From NCBI GenBank assembly GCA_949752745.1, contig OX457033.1, positions 12,571,301 to 12,635,300 of the forward strand: a stretch of DNA of 64,000 bases. The letters run 5' to 3'. Positions 52,091-64,000 of the stretch are shown here, piece by piece; within the stretch, counting starts at the first letter, position 1; every line of letters begins with the position of its first letter. The notes below the pieces were generated by a model. That model did not search any database. It saw only the letters and a list, made by a program, of their open reading frames with translations, and was not told where the DNA came from. The DNA is from Protula sp. h YS-2021. Lineage: Eukaryota; Annelida; Polychaeta; Sabellida; Serpulidae. Both the position numbers and the translations under genes were made by a program.

Positions 52091-53088
52091 CTTAAGTCCG
52101 GATCAGGGAAGCCTCCGTTATGACTGCGCAAAACACGTCGAGAACGTAGGGAAGGGGAACTATAGGTGAAGTCTAATGAAAACCCTAAACTAAGTTCTAC
52201 TTCTTTTACTACTTCCAATAACTATTATCGGAGGAGGAGGGGGAAGGGAAGGCAACACTTCCAAATCTAAGGTGAGTACAAAGAAATAATTGCATAACAT
52301 GTAAACTGACAAATCGATCTTGAACACTCAAAACATCGGTAATATTAAATAATTATTCATTATGCTATTGAACAAAACGATCGCAAATCTCAGTGATTTG
52401 CGTTAAACAAATTTGACACTACAGAGGATTGACTCTGATGTGTTCACAAAACATCATAGATTTAATTAGAGAGGTGCGTTGGATGATATACTAATACTTA
52501 GCCCCCAGCTCGTGATAAGAACACAATTCAAAATCACGGATTTTACCTCCAAAATTAGCAAAAATACGACTAGAAGCACTTAAAATTCAAATACTGATTG
52601 AATTTTAAACTAAAACAATGAAAACATTCATTAAAAAGACATTTTCTAGCACCATGATACAATTATGGCCCCGCGGACGCAGCTGGAATGATCATCACGG
52701 GACTACGGGAACAGCTGGTGTGGGGTATGCTCCAGCCATTTTTTTCAATTAATGTTTTATTTAAATACGTTGAATGGGAGACTGGTGCGTCTCGTTTAAT
52801 GCTGAGTCTGCTTATCTTTTTTTATTATCAATTCATTCCACTGTATGTTTTTAATTCATACATAATAAGCCACATCAACGCAAGTATGGTGACAATTTTT
52901 TTTGCTGCTGTTTGGGAGAAACCTATATACTCTTATACTCTGATCAAATAATTACTAATAAACTAATTTCAATATTAGCATATCAGTTGACAATAAGAGT
53001 AAAAGCTATACTAAAGAATTTATCAGTCTACGGATGAGAACAGAGACAAAAAAGAAACAAAGCAAAAAGAATTTACTATACTAACTGT

Positions 53089-54845
53089 TCAGTTTTTTTC
53101 CAACGATCTGCATTTGGATAAATTCCTTTTGTTTAGGATACGTTCGAAATATACTTTCGATTTTAAAAATTTAAGGTATTCAATAAAGTACACTTCTCTA
53201 CTTTTAATATTGCAACGATGAATAAAAAATCTTGCTTGGAGAAGAATGAAATCAACCTTATAGCTTTTGTCTCCCAAATTATCACTTCGAATAATACCTA
53301 ATAATTTCATTCTGTTTGTCAATGAGATATTGTCGTTTTTCATAATGTTATTATTTATGAAATTTTGTAACAATCTCCAGAATAAAGTTAAATTTGAGCA
53401 AGAGATAAACATATGCATGATATCATTCTTCACTTTACAATTTTGACAGTTAGATGCAACAGTTGGGTCAAATTTTGCGACTATGTAATTTGATACATAG
53501 TTTTTATGCATAATTTTATAGTTTAATATGCTATCACGAACGCTTTTTGTCAAATATTTTGTCTTACTAAAAACTTCTTTGAATTTACAATTAGTCATAT
53601 GCATACTTTCTTTTTTCCACCTTTCTATACAGCTTGGTGTAGTTTCCTGAAGTCTAACTAGGTTCCAATATATTAATTTTGAGCATAACTTGGAAAGCAC
53701 CGAGTTGTATGATTTAGATTTAAACATCGCATCACTGTAAATTTTACTACTTTTAATGTTACTTGCACCTTGTGCCAAAACATTTTTCCATTTTTGAGGA
53801 ATTGCTGCTACCAAGCTGAACAGATTTAAAACGTTTATTGTACAATCAAAACTATTTTTGATTTCTCGAGGTAACATCAAAGATCCACTTTTATTCATTA
53901 TATCTGAAATATGAACAATGTTCTTGGTGCACAGTTCTTTAAAAAATACTGATGAATTTCCTGCTTGGATGTACTTATTACCACATAAGCATTGATTTAA
54001 TATATCCACAGCTGTGACTGGCTCGGATTTTGCATCAAACCAATAATGGAAAATTTCTTTATAAAAATCGGGCATTTGGGGGTGAAGTCCTTTTGGGTTT
54101 AGAGAAAGGGAGAGGATTTTGGAGAGCTCAAGAGTGTCTGCCAAATATTCTCGTATAAACTCAATATTGAAATGATTCATGCCGTTAATTAGTCTTTTTA
54201 TCCACATAATTTTCTGTGCCTTTAGGAATAACGAATAATCTAAATGTCTTAAGCCGCCGTCTTTATAGTCTTGGATAAGGACCAGTCTTTGTATTCTTGG
54301 CGGTTTGCCACCCCATATAAAGTGCTCTATCAAATTTTAGGCAATGCTAAATTTTTTATTATGGTAATTTTTCCATTTAAAGTCACGTGGAAATAATTCC
54401 ATCGCTGTAAAGTTCCTTTAAAGTCGTTAATTTTGTCCTTAAGATTAATATTGTATATGGTGTTTACATCGTTAAAATATCGTATTCCCAAAGATTTCAC
54501 GTCGCCTGTTGTCCATTTTAATCGATATGGTTTCCATTTCAGAAAATGTATCTTGGGGTTTCCTATTTGTAGTATTTCAGATTTCTCATAATTAATTTTC
54601 AGTCCTGAAGTAAAATAAAATAAACTCAAAATATTTAATGTGTTTCCCAACGATACTATATCAGATAATAGTATTGTGGTATCATCCGCAAGGAGATTTA
54701 TTTTTGTTTCAATTCCGTTATGTTTTATTCCCTTTATGTGTTTGTTTGATCTTATAGCTCCAGCCATTTTTCTGGATTTGGAGTTCGGAGCTAGTAAAAA
54801 GGTGAAAAAAGCGTGATGAGAAACGGAACGGTCCATGGTGATCAT
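53089..54845 (-). pseudogene. 5'-truncated L1/Tx1-like LINE, RT C-terminal half with a frameshift
   Basis: The upstream frame (54845-54330) has AGAIRSNKHIKGI, the RT active site LLADDTTILL, SGLKINYEKSE and LNGKITIIKNLALPKI. The downstream frame (54333-53089) opens LIEHFIWGGKPPRI and continues DGGLRHLDYSLFLKAQKIMW, the typical RT-to-C-terminal transition of L1-like elements. At the junction about 20 residues between LPK and the IIExFIWxGK motif are missing and the frame shifts. The homology starts near 54770, so the 5' half, including the endonuclease, is absent. Both frames are otherwise open. The fragment lies inside the DIRS element in the same orientation. Confidence 0.85.
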
Positions 54846-55085
54846 GGCGTTAAAAACAATTCCTAGGATAATAAAATCATGGAGAACTGAAGATATAATC
54901 TGTTCAAGTGAAAACTAACAGTCTGGTGACGTACAAAAACACGTGCACCACGGAACTAGGTAGAAGAAAGGAGAGGCCCTGAGGTGCGGTACTTTTTGCC
55001 CTTGAAGCCATTATTGTCACTTTGGGAAATTTCCCTTTTTGTATACGTTTGTCTTTTAGAGGCGGGTGGTCTGCAACAAAGTAAA

Positions 55086-55690
55086 TTAGTCCGTAATGGT
55101 GGTTTCTGCTGCCATGAACAAACCCCTTGAATAAAGGCCGGAAAGTTCGTTCTGTGAGAAACTTAAGATAATTTTTAACATAAGCATTACGTGAAGACTA
55201 ACAACCTGTTTTTTAAGTATATCAGATAAACACACATTACTGTAAGCCCCATGGGGAGACTTGATGGGCATGACGGACTTCAATTTTACATTCGATTTGA
55301 AGAACCGTATCGGTCTTAGCTTTTTCATAGGCTGCCAAACGACCTTTTTTATATTGTTTGAAATAGTCTGTTTGGATAGGCATGAAGAAAATTATAAGAG
55401 CTTTTTGATTTTCTAATGTACATGCCTCTGAGACCCTAAGGTATTGGCGTAATTACGTGACTAGACACAGAGACACCAGAACTTCTGCAAACTGTTCCTC
55501 TTCAAGGACCGAGGTACTTAAGTATTCAAAAGTACCCATCCCTTGAGTGACAATATGGGTCTTTCCCGTAAAACCTGCTGTCGGTGTGAAAAAGACCGTG
55601 TTCCATTCGCCGTTCTCCGCTTTTATCTTCCTGTCTAGCGTATGTATTTTACGTCTCCGCTTGCCGGAAGCAAACGCTAGCAAACATGAA
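55086..55690 (-). pseudogene. Tyrosine recombinase remains of the DIRS element
   Basis: The frame 55683-55453 carries LAFASGKRRRKIHTL, resembling the box I Arg region of DIRS/Ngaro recombinases. A second block, 55328-55086, carries CLSDILKKQVVS in one frame and NAYVKNYLKFLTERTF in the next, resembling the box II region around the nucleophilic Tyr. A stop and at least one frameshift separate the blocks, so the enzyme is dead. Confidence 0.6.
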
Positions 55691-56109
55691 TCTTACCATG
55701 GCATTTTTTGCAGAGGTGACGTCCTCATGGTAGATTTGCGAGCACTGCAAATACGTATAAGTAGAAAAAGGTCCCACTGAGCTACGTTGGAGTCCGAGGC
55801 GGGGGAGGGGGGCTTGGGAAGAACTCACTTTGAAGTGTTTAATCAGTTGTTACAGTGCCATATCTTTCCTTGGGCGACTCTGTAGCCCTCTATGGACCCT
55901 ACCTTTAGTTGACCTTGAGTGAAGAGATAGTGGGGGAAACTTTAGGGGAAGCTTAAAAAGGGTCTAATTTAAACTTCTCGCACAAGGAGGCAAACTTATT
56001 CCATTGTGATTTGTAAACTACTGCTGTGAATTCTTTATGACTGTTCACAATTTTCTAAAGTACGTGCTTGGAGAAAGCTTTTCTCTCTAAGAAGGATGGG
56101 CTAGGTACC

Positions 56110-57000
56110 ACAGGTGCAGTTTCAGAAGCTCTTTCTTTCAACGTATTGAAATTGATTTAATTGCCTTGCAGCGGAGGAGTAAGGTGAACCATGCAGTCTC
56201 TGGGGGGCTACTAGTAGTAGCGCAGATGGTCCCAACTCGATCACCCATTGTTTTACTTGGTGAAGGAATATTTGAAGGGGAAAAACAGAGAGTACCTTGT
56301 GCGTGGGTCACGGGCATTATAGTGCGTCCACTGACCAGACTGTTTGATCTGGGCACGGAGAAATGCATCTGGGAAGGCGTGTTGATAGCGCGTTGGCGAA
56401 CTGATGTAGGAAGAATGACTGAGTCAGGCACCACTCTGTGTGGCTGACTTGGCTCGTTCTGGAGACGGCTCGGTCTGCTAGTACATTGAGTTTTCATGAC
56501 AAACGACGAGCTCTGATAATGATCCGATGCTCTCGAGCCAGAGATAATAAAATTTCTAAAGTCAGGGCCGACGGTTGAGAAGAAATGGTCACTGGACACC
56601 TGTTTGGACATGCCTCTGCTGTGGGGTTGTCTAAGGATATTAGAGCACTCTTGTCAACGAGGTGTTTAGATAACTTGCTGAGGGCTATTCAGAATACTCG
56701 AAGCTCCAGCTAGTTGATATGGTGCCTCTGCAAGGAAGGCGACCATTTCCCTCTCCACATCTGGCCTTGACAATGGATCCCACAGACCTCCATGGAGTCG
56801 TCCATTTTGAGTTCTGTTGTTGGGGGTGGGGTTGAAAAGGTACTCCCTCGTTCATGATCCCTGGGTCACACCACCAAAGAAGGGGGCAGGACAGTCTGTG
56901 GGACCTTTATTGTGGCCTTGGTAGATCTTCCTTGAATCAGAACTCATGTTGACTGCCCCTGTAGGAGTCTGCACGGCAGACCACCCTTAGGCACTGTGTT
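56110..57000 (-). pseudogene. RNase H and following region of the DIRS element
   Basis: This minus-strand stretch follows RT in several frames. A frame near 56290-56180 has FPLQIFLHQVKQWV and LVAPQRLHGSPY, resembling the FPPF...P and VAPxWPxxxWF blocks found after RNase H in DIRS elements. The longest single frame (56611-56138) is mostly the wrong frame of the same stretch. Assignment is by order and partial motifs. Confidence 0.5.
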
Positions 57001-57099
57001 CGCGGTAGCCACTAGCAGGCTCAGAAGTGATTCCATGGACTGAATGCTTACCTTCTGGTCTGCAGGAATGCTTCGGATAGCCCGTACAATTTTCTGTTG

Positions 57100-57530
57100 C
57101 TTTCCAGAGTGGGGAACGTTTGGGTTATCGATAAGTCCTACCCTTCTCTCAGGAAAATAATGTCCTGTTTGGGGGTAAACTCCGACTTGGGTAGATTTAC
57201 TACGAGACCTACCTGTAAGGCCTTTCTGACAGTTGGATCATCTAGCAATTTACTGTCTGTTTGTGTACGTGAGCCAGAAAATAGGTACCAACACTAACAT
57301 ACCTTGTAGACGAGCCCATGACTTCAGAGCCCTCATGAAATTTAAAACACATACGGAGCTGTGGACGGGCCGAAGGGAAGAGCCAGAAACCAGAAGCGTT
57401 TTTGGAAACAGAGGTATTTTCTGGCTGAATAATGTAAGGGAACGTGGACATAAGTGTCGGATAGAGCTATCGATATACCCCACATCACTTCTTGGAGAGG
57501 TATTTTGTAATCAATTTGCAACGAAATCAC
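57100..57530 (-). pseudogene. DIRS reverse transcriptase, broken
   Basis: The frame 57530-57342 has ISIALSDTYVHVPLHYSARK then ALPFGPSTAPYVF, matching DIRS RT motifs (LxDAYxHVPxH and ALPFGLSTAPxVFT). The next frame has MRALKSWARLQG and WLTYTNRQ. Where YLDD is expected before WL, the sequence gives VPIF, so the catalytic aspartates are lost. VNLPKSEFTPKQDIIFL follows near 57150. Frameshifts occur between blocks. Confidence 0.8.
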
Positions 57531-57819
57531 TGGTAGATATTCGTTGAGGGATGAGAAATCTATAACTAGTCTCCAACCCCCTGACTACAGTACAGCAAAA
57601 CCCTGCTAAAGTAGCCTGTCTGGCATTTGCCTATGGTTTTTAAACAATCCCTAACAACTCTTGTGGGGCTAGGTCTTTCTCTGAGCCCGAGGACAGACAG
57701 TGGCTTGGTTATCCGGTGCCTGGGAAGAGAGGTGACAGAAGGTTTGCGAGTGGGTATCTGAGTGGGTATCTGAGTTTCTGAGCCACCGAACTACTCTTCG
57801 AGAGTCCCCTCTTCCCAGG

Positions 57820-59860
57820 CTTGCTAGAGCTTGCCTAGCTTTCCGTCTACAGGCAATGAGGTGTTACAAGAAGTAATTCTTTTAATTGTCGTCTCCGGGC
57901 GGTACATTGGTTGGTTGCTACATGTACTGCTGTGTGTGTTGTCCTTTTGGTTGGCTGCCCCTTGCTGGTTTCGCATTTGTGGGTGGGAGTGATTGCATCT
58001 GGGATCCGGACCTTGACTGTTCAGACGGAGTGTGCCATGATTTCTTGCGTTTCGTTGGGGAGCGAAAGAAGGCGCGGGCATCCTGGGGCAGTGGCCGGCT
58101 CTCTTGATTTACGCATCCCACATCTCCGGGGGAAAAGCTCTTTCTCGCCGAGAATGCGGTGGGGGGCATAAGTCTACTATCCGCTTGACACTGGACGAGC
58201 AGTGTTGGAGAAACGTGCCTGGCATTAAACACATCTTAGAGGTCATCAGAAAGGTCGAGATCTTTACTACGTTGCGCGTCGCGAAGGATAGACACTCCCG
58301 AATTTTGGAGGAAACTGTATCACTGAGGTAATTCCTCTCATATTGTCCTTAAGGCTTTCAAAGTATGGCTCTGAAAGGGCATGATATTAAGGACATGACC
58401 GGAAGAGGTATCAGTGGTCCTGGCCTCCTTCTCCACCAGCGGAATTTCCGAATCGATGCTTACTGCCGGCATCCACGTGATCCGCTTGTTGGTTGCTCTA
58501 ATGCCTCCAACGGGATCTGATTGTCGAGCAAGCGGTAGGGTCCGGGTTAAACAGAGCAGTGCTTTGATGGATGGAACCGTGACAGCGCCAGACCTTCACT
58601 GGTATCTATCTTTTGAGCTCATTCACAGTCACAGCATTAGCAATGTCTTCACTTGTGAGTGATGGTGCGTTGTTTGAGATGTTATTCTTATGGGGGTTGT
58701 CCCTCTGCAGACATGGCGTATCAAGGTGACGTTAGCAAGACGGGTTATTTCCCTTATAGCCACGGAGGGGTTTACGTCTTCCCCACTCGATAAGAGATAC
58801 GCGGGAGGGGGTCCTGATGGGCGTCCTCCCGCCGCTTCCCGATCTTGCCAAAAACGTTAATTGCGACCTGATGAGCGCACACAGTGCACTTATGAAGTGC
58901 GACGGCGCGAGAGACTGCATTTCCTCCTCGGTCTTCTCTGCCCCTTATCCATACCGTCTGGCTCTTCCCCTGCTTCCCGCTGAAGCTAGGAGACTTGATA
59001 TATGGGTAGCTCTCCCGACCGCATAAAAACTCCCGACTCGTTCTTTGTTAAAGAGAATGGACGCTAGGGAGAAGTGGAGTCTGGAGGAGTGGGTCGTTAT
59101 CTTCCAGGAACAACTCGCACATGTGACCGGACGATGGAAGGCCTGAGAACTCCTCTTCACTGTTTTTGCCCAACCCTGGGTCTATCAGGGGAGGAGAGAG
59201 CGGGGTGGATGGGTGGGGGAGGAGGGTGTGAGACTGTGGCAGAAGGCTAAGTCCTATTGCTTGTGAAAAGTCTTGCTTCTTGCCCCTTGACTGTTTGTTT
59301 CAACTCTTGCATTTTGGCGTTGGAGTTGCGAATGCAGTGCCAAAAGGCCAAACAAGTTCACAGTCACTTGATAGTCGGGCAACTGCATTGATTCCAACAG
59401 GGGGAACAGATCCTCGGATGTATAGTTGGTCCGATGTTATTGCAAATATGGATCCTAAAGCCGTATGGGTGATAGTAACCTGCTCTCCGGGTTACTGTGG
59501 AATCCAGCTAGCCCAATTTTGTCTGCGCTTTTCTTGGTCCTCGTTGCGTCTGACTCCGCGCATGTCCACTCGGATCGGCGTAGAGACTTGCTCCAGAATT
59601 ACAGAACTTGCCTTTTTCACAGTATCCATAACAAACAAAGATGAAAGAGGCGGAAGAAGCTGTGCGTCTGTCTCTCCTGCCTTCGTTTTAGCTCGATTTC
59701 TATAGACAACTCCACTCCTTGTGGTACAAGCGCTGGCACTCCGGGCAAGTTTGTGACTCCACACAAAGCACCAAGCCCCGGTCCCTTTACAACGGTCACA
59801 CACCAAGTGCAGGTTGAGCGAGGTAGACGTGTATGAGCATTGCAAATCTTTCCCATGATC
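57820..59860 (-). pseudogene. Gag-like upstream region of the DIRS element
   Basis: Several overlapping minus-strand frames are placed here mainly by position upstream of RT. One (59845-59492) has CDRCKGTGAWCFVWSHKLAR, a Cys-rich motif. Another (58081-57824) ends CNTSLPVDGKLGKL, resembling the lead-in to DIRS RT. I do not recognise a firm capsid domain. Confidence 0.45.
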
Positions 59861-60477
59861 GCATGAACTGTCGCGATCCGCTACTACTGTCCCTGGTCAA
59901 GCCGAAGCACCGCTGACCATAGACGGTTAGGGTACTTTGGACTGCAAACGAAGCCCATTTTTCGGTCCCATTATGGGAATGTGACCCCATTCACATCCCC
60001 ACAAGCCATAACAACGCCAAAAAAAACGACCAGTTAAAGATCTTTGATGCAGAGCTTGCTCTTACAAAACCGATTCTGCCCTATGAAGTGCTAGCTTGGG
60101 CAAAAAACTGCCCATTTCTGGTATGACAGTCAGCTGAATAAAGTTTGAAGTTTATGCCGGCAATAAAGACTCAAAACAACTCCTAGATTATGTGTGCTGC
60201 AAACAATAACTGATTCTCAATCTTCTACCTACATGTGGAGACAAAAGCCACATTACTCTGGACGACCGATGTGTCACTGCTACGTGTAAACTCAACATCT
60301 ACCAGACCGAAGTTACAAGTGCTGAATTTAAACCAATTTTATTCAAAATTTAAAATATGATAAAATGGTCCTTTCTGAGTAAAATAAGTTAAAATTAAAA
60401 CAATTTGCATCTTTTAACTTGTTCCTCAAAGCAAAAATTGCAAGAACACAGAATGGCATGTGTTTGTAACAACACGC

Positions 60478-60637
60478 TTAGGGAGAATACCCTATGTCAT
60501 CAGTGACGTAATACCAGAGGATTCCCTCAATCTGATTGGTCGATGGATAGATGGTGGGATAAAATCTTTCTAACTGCGACAAAAAATTGTTTCTATTGCG
60601 TGAAAGGTAGTAACTGGAATGGAATCCATCTAAAAGT
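60478..60637. repeat. DIRS inverted terminal repeat (5' side of element)
   Basis: Inverted partner of 51771-51929. It reads CATCAGTGACGTAATACCAG and AATCTGATTGGTCGATGGAT on the plus strand and ends CCATCTAAAAGTG. The outer edge AAGTGAATTCGGAGCTTTTG (to about 60674) is represented in the internal complementary region. Confidence 0.85.
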
Positions 60638-60894
60638 GAAGGTAAGTGAATTCGGAGCTTTTGCGAAGTAAAGAACTCATTTATCGCATTTGACCTGCTG
60701 GGCCCCGTCTTCGGGCCGTGAAACAACCATCCGTTATCTGGATGACGTCACTGTCTGCACAACCACACCTCAATTCCTTTGTGGCCTCTGATGCCAGCCC
60801 AGTGGTGGTGAACTCGTGTGTGTGTTATTTTTGGGGAACATGGATGCGAGTGTGGGGCAGGGTTCTAGCGCTGATACACCAGACTCCCATATGA

Positions 60895-61145
60895 CCACTC
60901 AGTATCATATGTATTACCAAGTGTGTCAAAAAAAACGTAGAAAAAGGGGTAAATTTGAGGTCAGACGCGGTCCACGCAAAGCGCCACTTTCGTTTAAAAA
61001 GGGGCAATTTTTCTTCAGTAGTCCACGTTATACGCAAGGGGGGTTTTCATAACTGTACGTTTAATTTAAAAAGGTGTTATTATTTCGAGCTTATTATTTA
61101 AAATTCATGGACACACGTAGTAGCCAGCTGGTACATGAGTGGTCC
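60895..61145. repeat. Dispersed repeat family D, copy 5
   Basis: It has TCATATGTATTACCAAGTGTG, GACGCGGTCCACGCAAAGCG, TTCGTTTAAAAAGGGGCAAT and AAATTCATGGACACACGTAG, matching the copies in intron 1. Confidence 0.55.
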
Positions 61146-63313
61146 CCCTGGGACCCGACTACCCAGTGTGTGGTCCATCCTTGCAGTACAGATCTGAGGT
61201 CGATGCTATCTCCATGGAACGGTTGTGCGCGTCCGTCAAAATACCTTATGGTGCCGTTTGTAACAGCTCAAACGCCCCTCCGGTAGAGCAACGCTGATGC
61301 CAATAACGCATCGGTCTATTGCTTTTTAACTTAGATGGTCCAGAAATTTCTTGAAAACGATACTCAACGAGAATAAGACGCACGCTTTAGTGTCTTGTGT
61401 TAACGACTGACTACATGCTAAATATATGCAGGACTTTACATCTACGATCCTCTCCTCCTGGCCTTATTTCGATTGTCAGAAGAAGAGGTAACAACGCTAT
61501 TTGGCATCGTATTTATACCGCTATCAGTCGACCAACAAGTCTTAATCAGCGCCGCCCAGGATGCAGAAAAACAGGCCCGACTGTCAGGTATCCTGGCAGT
61601 ATCGATAAAAATAAGTCCGAATACGTCCAGTGAGCTTACTGTTTCTCGTCCCCAAAAAGTAGTGGAATGGGAAATAGTGATAGGCTATTCCACCCTAAAG
61701 TTATTGCATCTGGTGCCCTTTCAGAGACAACCTACAGACATATGACAGAAAGACCTAGCTACATGCTCTTATTTTTGCAATAAAACTATTCTAGAAAGTT
61801 TCTTCGTGTGGCTTTCTGGCAGACTAAGAGGGCATGGACTGGCTTTAAAATTACATTACCGCCGTTTTTCAGAAGCACGTAAGATAAGCATTTAGTCCGC
61901 AGTCCTAGGTGTGCGTTTTCCCTTTCACCCATGTAGTGCAACAGACTGGTTCAAAGACACTGTGATGATTCCAGTCCAGTTCAGTGCTTTCTTAAGAAGT
62001 CGCAGCAAAAGTGTTTAAGCTACATAACGGGGACTGTATCGCATAAGTATATATCGCTCACAGCAGAATGGGATTACTTGCTGGTATAAATATAACAACC
62101 ATGGTGTCCCTTGGTATGGCGGCAAATTTGTAACATGACGTTCATCTTGATGTGGTTCCCATAGACAATTGCATGGTGGTCATTAGCTCTAGGTTAAAGA
62201 TTATAACGGGATACGAGGACACGAACCAAGAAAGGATGAGCTCTCGTTGCGTTCATTCAAGCATTTCGATATCAATATCCAAGTGCAGAACTCAAAAATT
62301 AAAATGGAATGTGTCTGTGGTATTTGACATCTTCAAGACGACGTCATTTTGACGAAGAAAGCTACAATAAGATTGAAATTTTGTTAGCGTTGTTACGTCA
62401 TAAAATGCAGGGCTGTGCTCCATGCCCTTGATCAAATCATTTTTAAGTACGGGGGTTTGGTGGGACACAACCCATATCGCTGACTAAAGGCGCATTTTCC
62501 AAATCTGTTTTATTTTGCAAAATGCTTTTACGGTTAGAAAGTAGTTCGCGTTTTCAACCTTTAGACGGGATTTCCTTTCTACGGTAAATCTACGCATAAA
62601 TGTGAATGAAACTTTTCTTCACGTATGTGAACAAATAAACTGTCAACATTGCCTTTATATCGTAATGACCAAGGTGCTGAGGGTTTGATGTAGCGATGGA
62701 TCAAGTTCCGGTAGAGAAGATCTAAAGGTGAAGAATGGCAACTAATCTTTTACTTGTAAAAAAAGCGTTTTACAAAATAAAATGAGAGTTTATCTTCGCT
62801 AAAGTTTTCCTTTACGATCTCCAACTTTGGCACTGGCATTGGGTAAAATGCAAAGGACACTTTTTTTAAAAAATAACGAACTACACTTTTACTGATGTAA
62901 GGAAATCAAAACGCGAATGAAAGACCATATAACATTTGATGATTCTAATTCGACATAGCATCACAATTTAATGGGACAACAATATTGACTAACGATATAA
63001 AAGGTGTCAGTCCATCCCAATAAATGAGTACACTTGGAGGTCGCCATCAACTGGGAAAGCTCTAATCCCTCTGAGCTGAGATAGCTCTAGGATTAACCCA
63101 TGTGTGAGGAATCAACTACAAGTCAAAGCTCAACCTATCACATATAGTTGGCTCAAGACCTTTTTCAAGGAAAAGGATCTCTGAGCCACACTAATTAAAA
63201 GAACAATGCAAATACGAAAAAGACACAAGATGGCCGTTAAAGCTCGATCGGCCGGACAATTAATGGTGCATAAAAGACCTGGGAGAGATAGAAATGATAA
63301 CCCAGAGATAGTT

Positions 63314-63316
<3 letters not shown>
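61146..63316. other. Intergenic, no gene supported
   Basis: One plus-strand frame (61473-61745, 90 codons) starts MSEEEVTTLFGIVFIPLSVD and has no match I recognise and no flanking splice pattern. The rest is AT-rich with no clear exon or mobile element end. Confidence 0.4.

Positions 63317-63395
<79 letters not shown>
63317..63395. repeat. (CT)n microsatellite
   Basis: About 79 bp of CT repeats with minor interruptions. Confidence 0.98.
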
Positions 63396-63400
<5 letters not shown>

Positions 63401-64000
63401 CTATATATCTCTTACACATACACACTCGGTTAATAATTCTCTGCTAACTAACGTCGGGCGACATACAAACTAACAAACGCACGGTCTAAAAGTACAATAA
63501 ATACACTTATAATGGTTAGAATCATCGGGGTATCTATTAACTGAACAGCCTCAGTTACGACACTAGAGATAAACATTAATAATTGTTTTACGAAATAGAA
63601 TCAGACAAAAATCGTTAATTGATACTGAACATACCTTGCCACTAAAATAAAATCCCACTGAGTCCCACTGAAATAAACCCAAAGGCTCTAAATCTTCATC
63701 AGACTATGAGAAGCCTCGCATCTCGTGCCTCAACTGAACTGAGCAGAGCCACTCCATCCCAACCAGACCACGGGCAAGAGATGAGCATTTCCTAGGATCT
63801 ATCTAGAAAGGTATAAACCACAATCATGCTCTTCTATTTCACACAGACCTGACAAGCCTGTGACTGTAGGGTTCTTTGGAGACGTGACAGGTGACAGCAA
63901 GGCGCTTAAAGCACTAGTTGTTTTATTCCTATCTGTTATGAAATCTGACACATGTAACCCAGCAGATAGTCAGGCTGAATGCTCGTAAGTCTTCTCCAGG
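63396..64000. other. Right edge, nothing recognised
   Basis: Mixed-composition sequence with a small local repeat (AAATCCCACTGAGTCCCACT). No gene, RNA or element end is supported. Confidence 0.5.

Larger units (their letters stand above)
51741..60674 (-). mobile_element. DIRS-type (tyrosine-recombinase) retroelement, decayed, with LINE insertion
   Basis: Minus-strand fragments occur in the order of DIRS elements: a gag-like region (59.8-57.9 kb), reverse transcriptase (about 57.5-57.2 kb), RNase H and downstream region (about 57.0-56.1 kb), and a tyrosine recombinase (55.7-55.1 kb). The ends are inverted repeats (51771-51929 and 60478-60637), not LTRs. Beside the 3' end is a region complementary to both outer edges, the diagnostic DIRS internal complementary region. 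Many stops and frameshifts make it inactive. About 1.8 kb or more of it is an L1-like insertion (53089-54845). Outer limits are set where the similarity to the internal region ends and are approximate. Confidence 0.8.

Noticed and set aside
57824..59705. Independent genes on the plus strand between 56 and 60 kb
   Set aside because: Minus-strand DIRS motifs account for this region; the plus-strand frames are shadows without domains.
61473..61745. 90-codon plus-strand frame starting MSEEEVTTLFG
   Set aside because: No recognisable domain, no supporting neighbours or splice context; length is within chance for this composition.

Overview
This is a stretch of animal genomic DNA. There is no operon-like gene packing. 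One large intron-rich gene occupies most of the first 40.5 kb on the minus strand, and the remainder is intron and intergenic DNA full of retrotransposon remains, non-autonomous DNA transposons, minisatellites and microsatellites. The EGF-rich extracellular gene and the mixture of CR1-like, L1/Tx1-like, RTE-like and DIRS-like elements fit a marine invertebrate. A lophotrochozoan such as a mollusc or brachiopod is my best guess, held weakly.

The gene reads leftward. A TATA box (40632-40643) precedes exon 1 (40484-40296), which encodes a signal peptide. Exons 2-5 (38564-22846) encode most of a NIDO domain, the nidogen/SNED1-type extracellular domain. Exons 6-7 (21315-19644) carry about eight closely related EGF-like repeats. 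From exon 8 onward the gene becomes a strictly periodic array: a three-exon cassette (A-B-C, intron phases 1-2, 2-1, 1-1), each encoding four EGF-like domains, occurs eight complete times between 17646 and 490. I placed 33 exons by reading frame, splice-site dinucleotides and phase continuity. They give roughly 1,880 residues and about 43 EGF-like domains. The 3' end lies beyond the left edge. One small NIDO exon between exons 2 and 3 appears to be missing from my model.

Intron 3 (35779-24966) is a nest of mobile DNA. It holds a decayed plus-strand APE-type non-LTR retroelement (27312-29790). It also holds a minus-oriented copy of a satellite-carrying element (30079-35633), split by a 4.46-kb element with perfect 21-bp inverted termini (30559-35018), which in turn contains an internally deleted CR1-like LINE. 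Intron 2 holds a Tc1/mariner-type derivative with long inverted arms. Upstream of the gene are a 200-N assembly gap followed by a G-rich array (42161-43180), two more copies of the satellite-carrying element (44069-45597 and 47924-50203, the second split by a pogo-like MITE at a TA), and a decayed DIRS-type tyrosine-recombinase retroelement (51741-60674). The DIRS copy has recognisable inverted termini and an internal complementary region, and an L1-like LINE fragment lies inside it. The last 3.3 kb contains no gene I can support.
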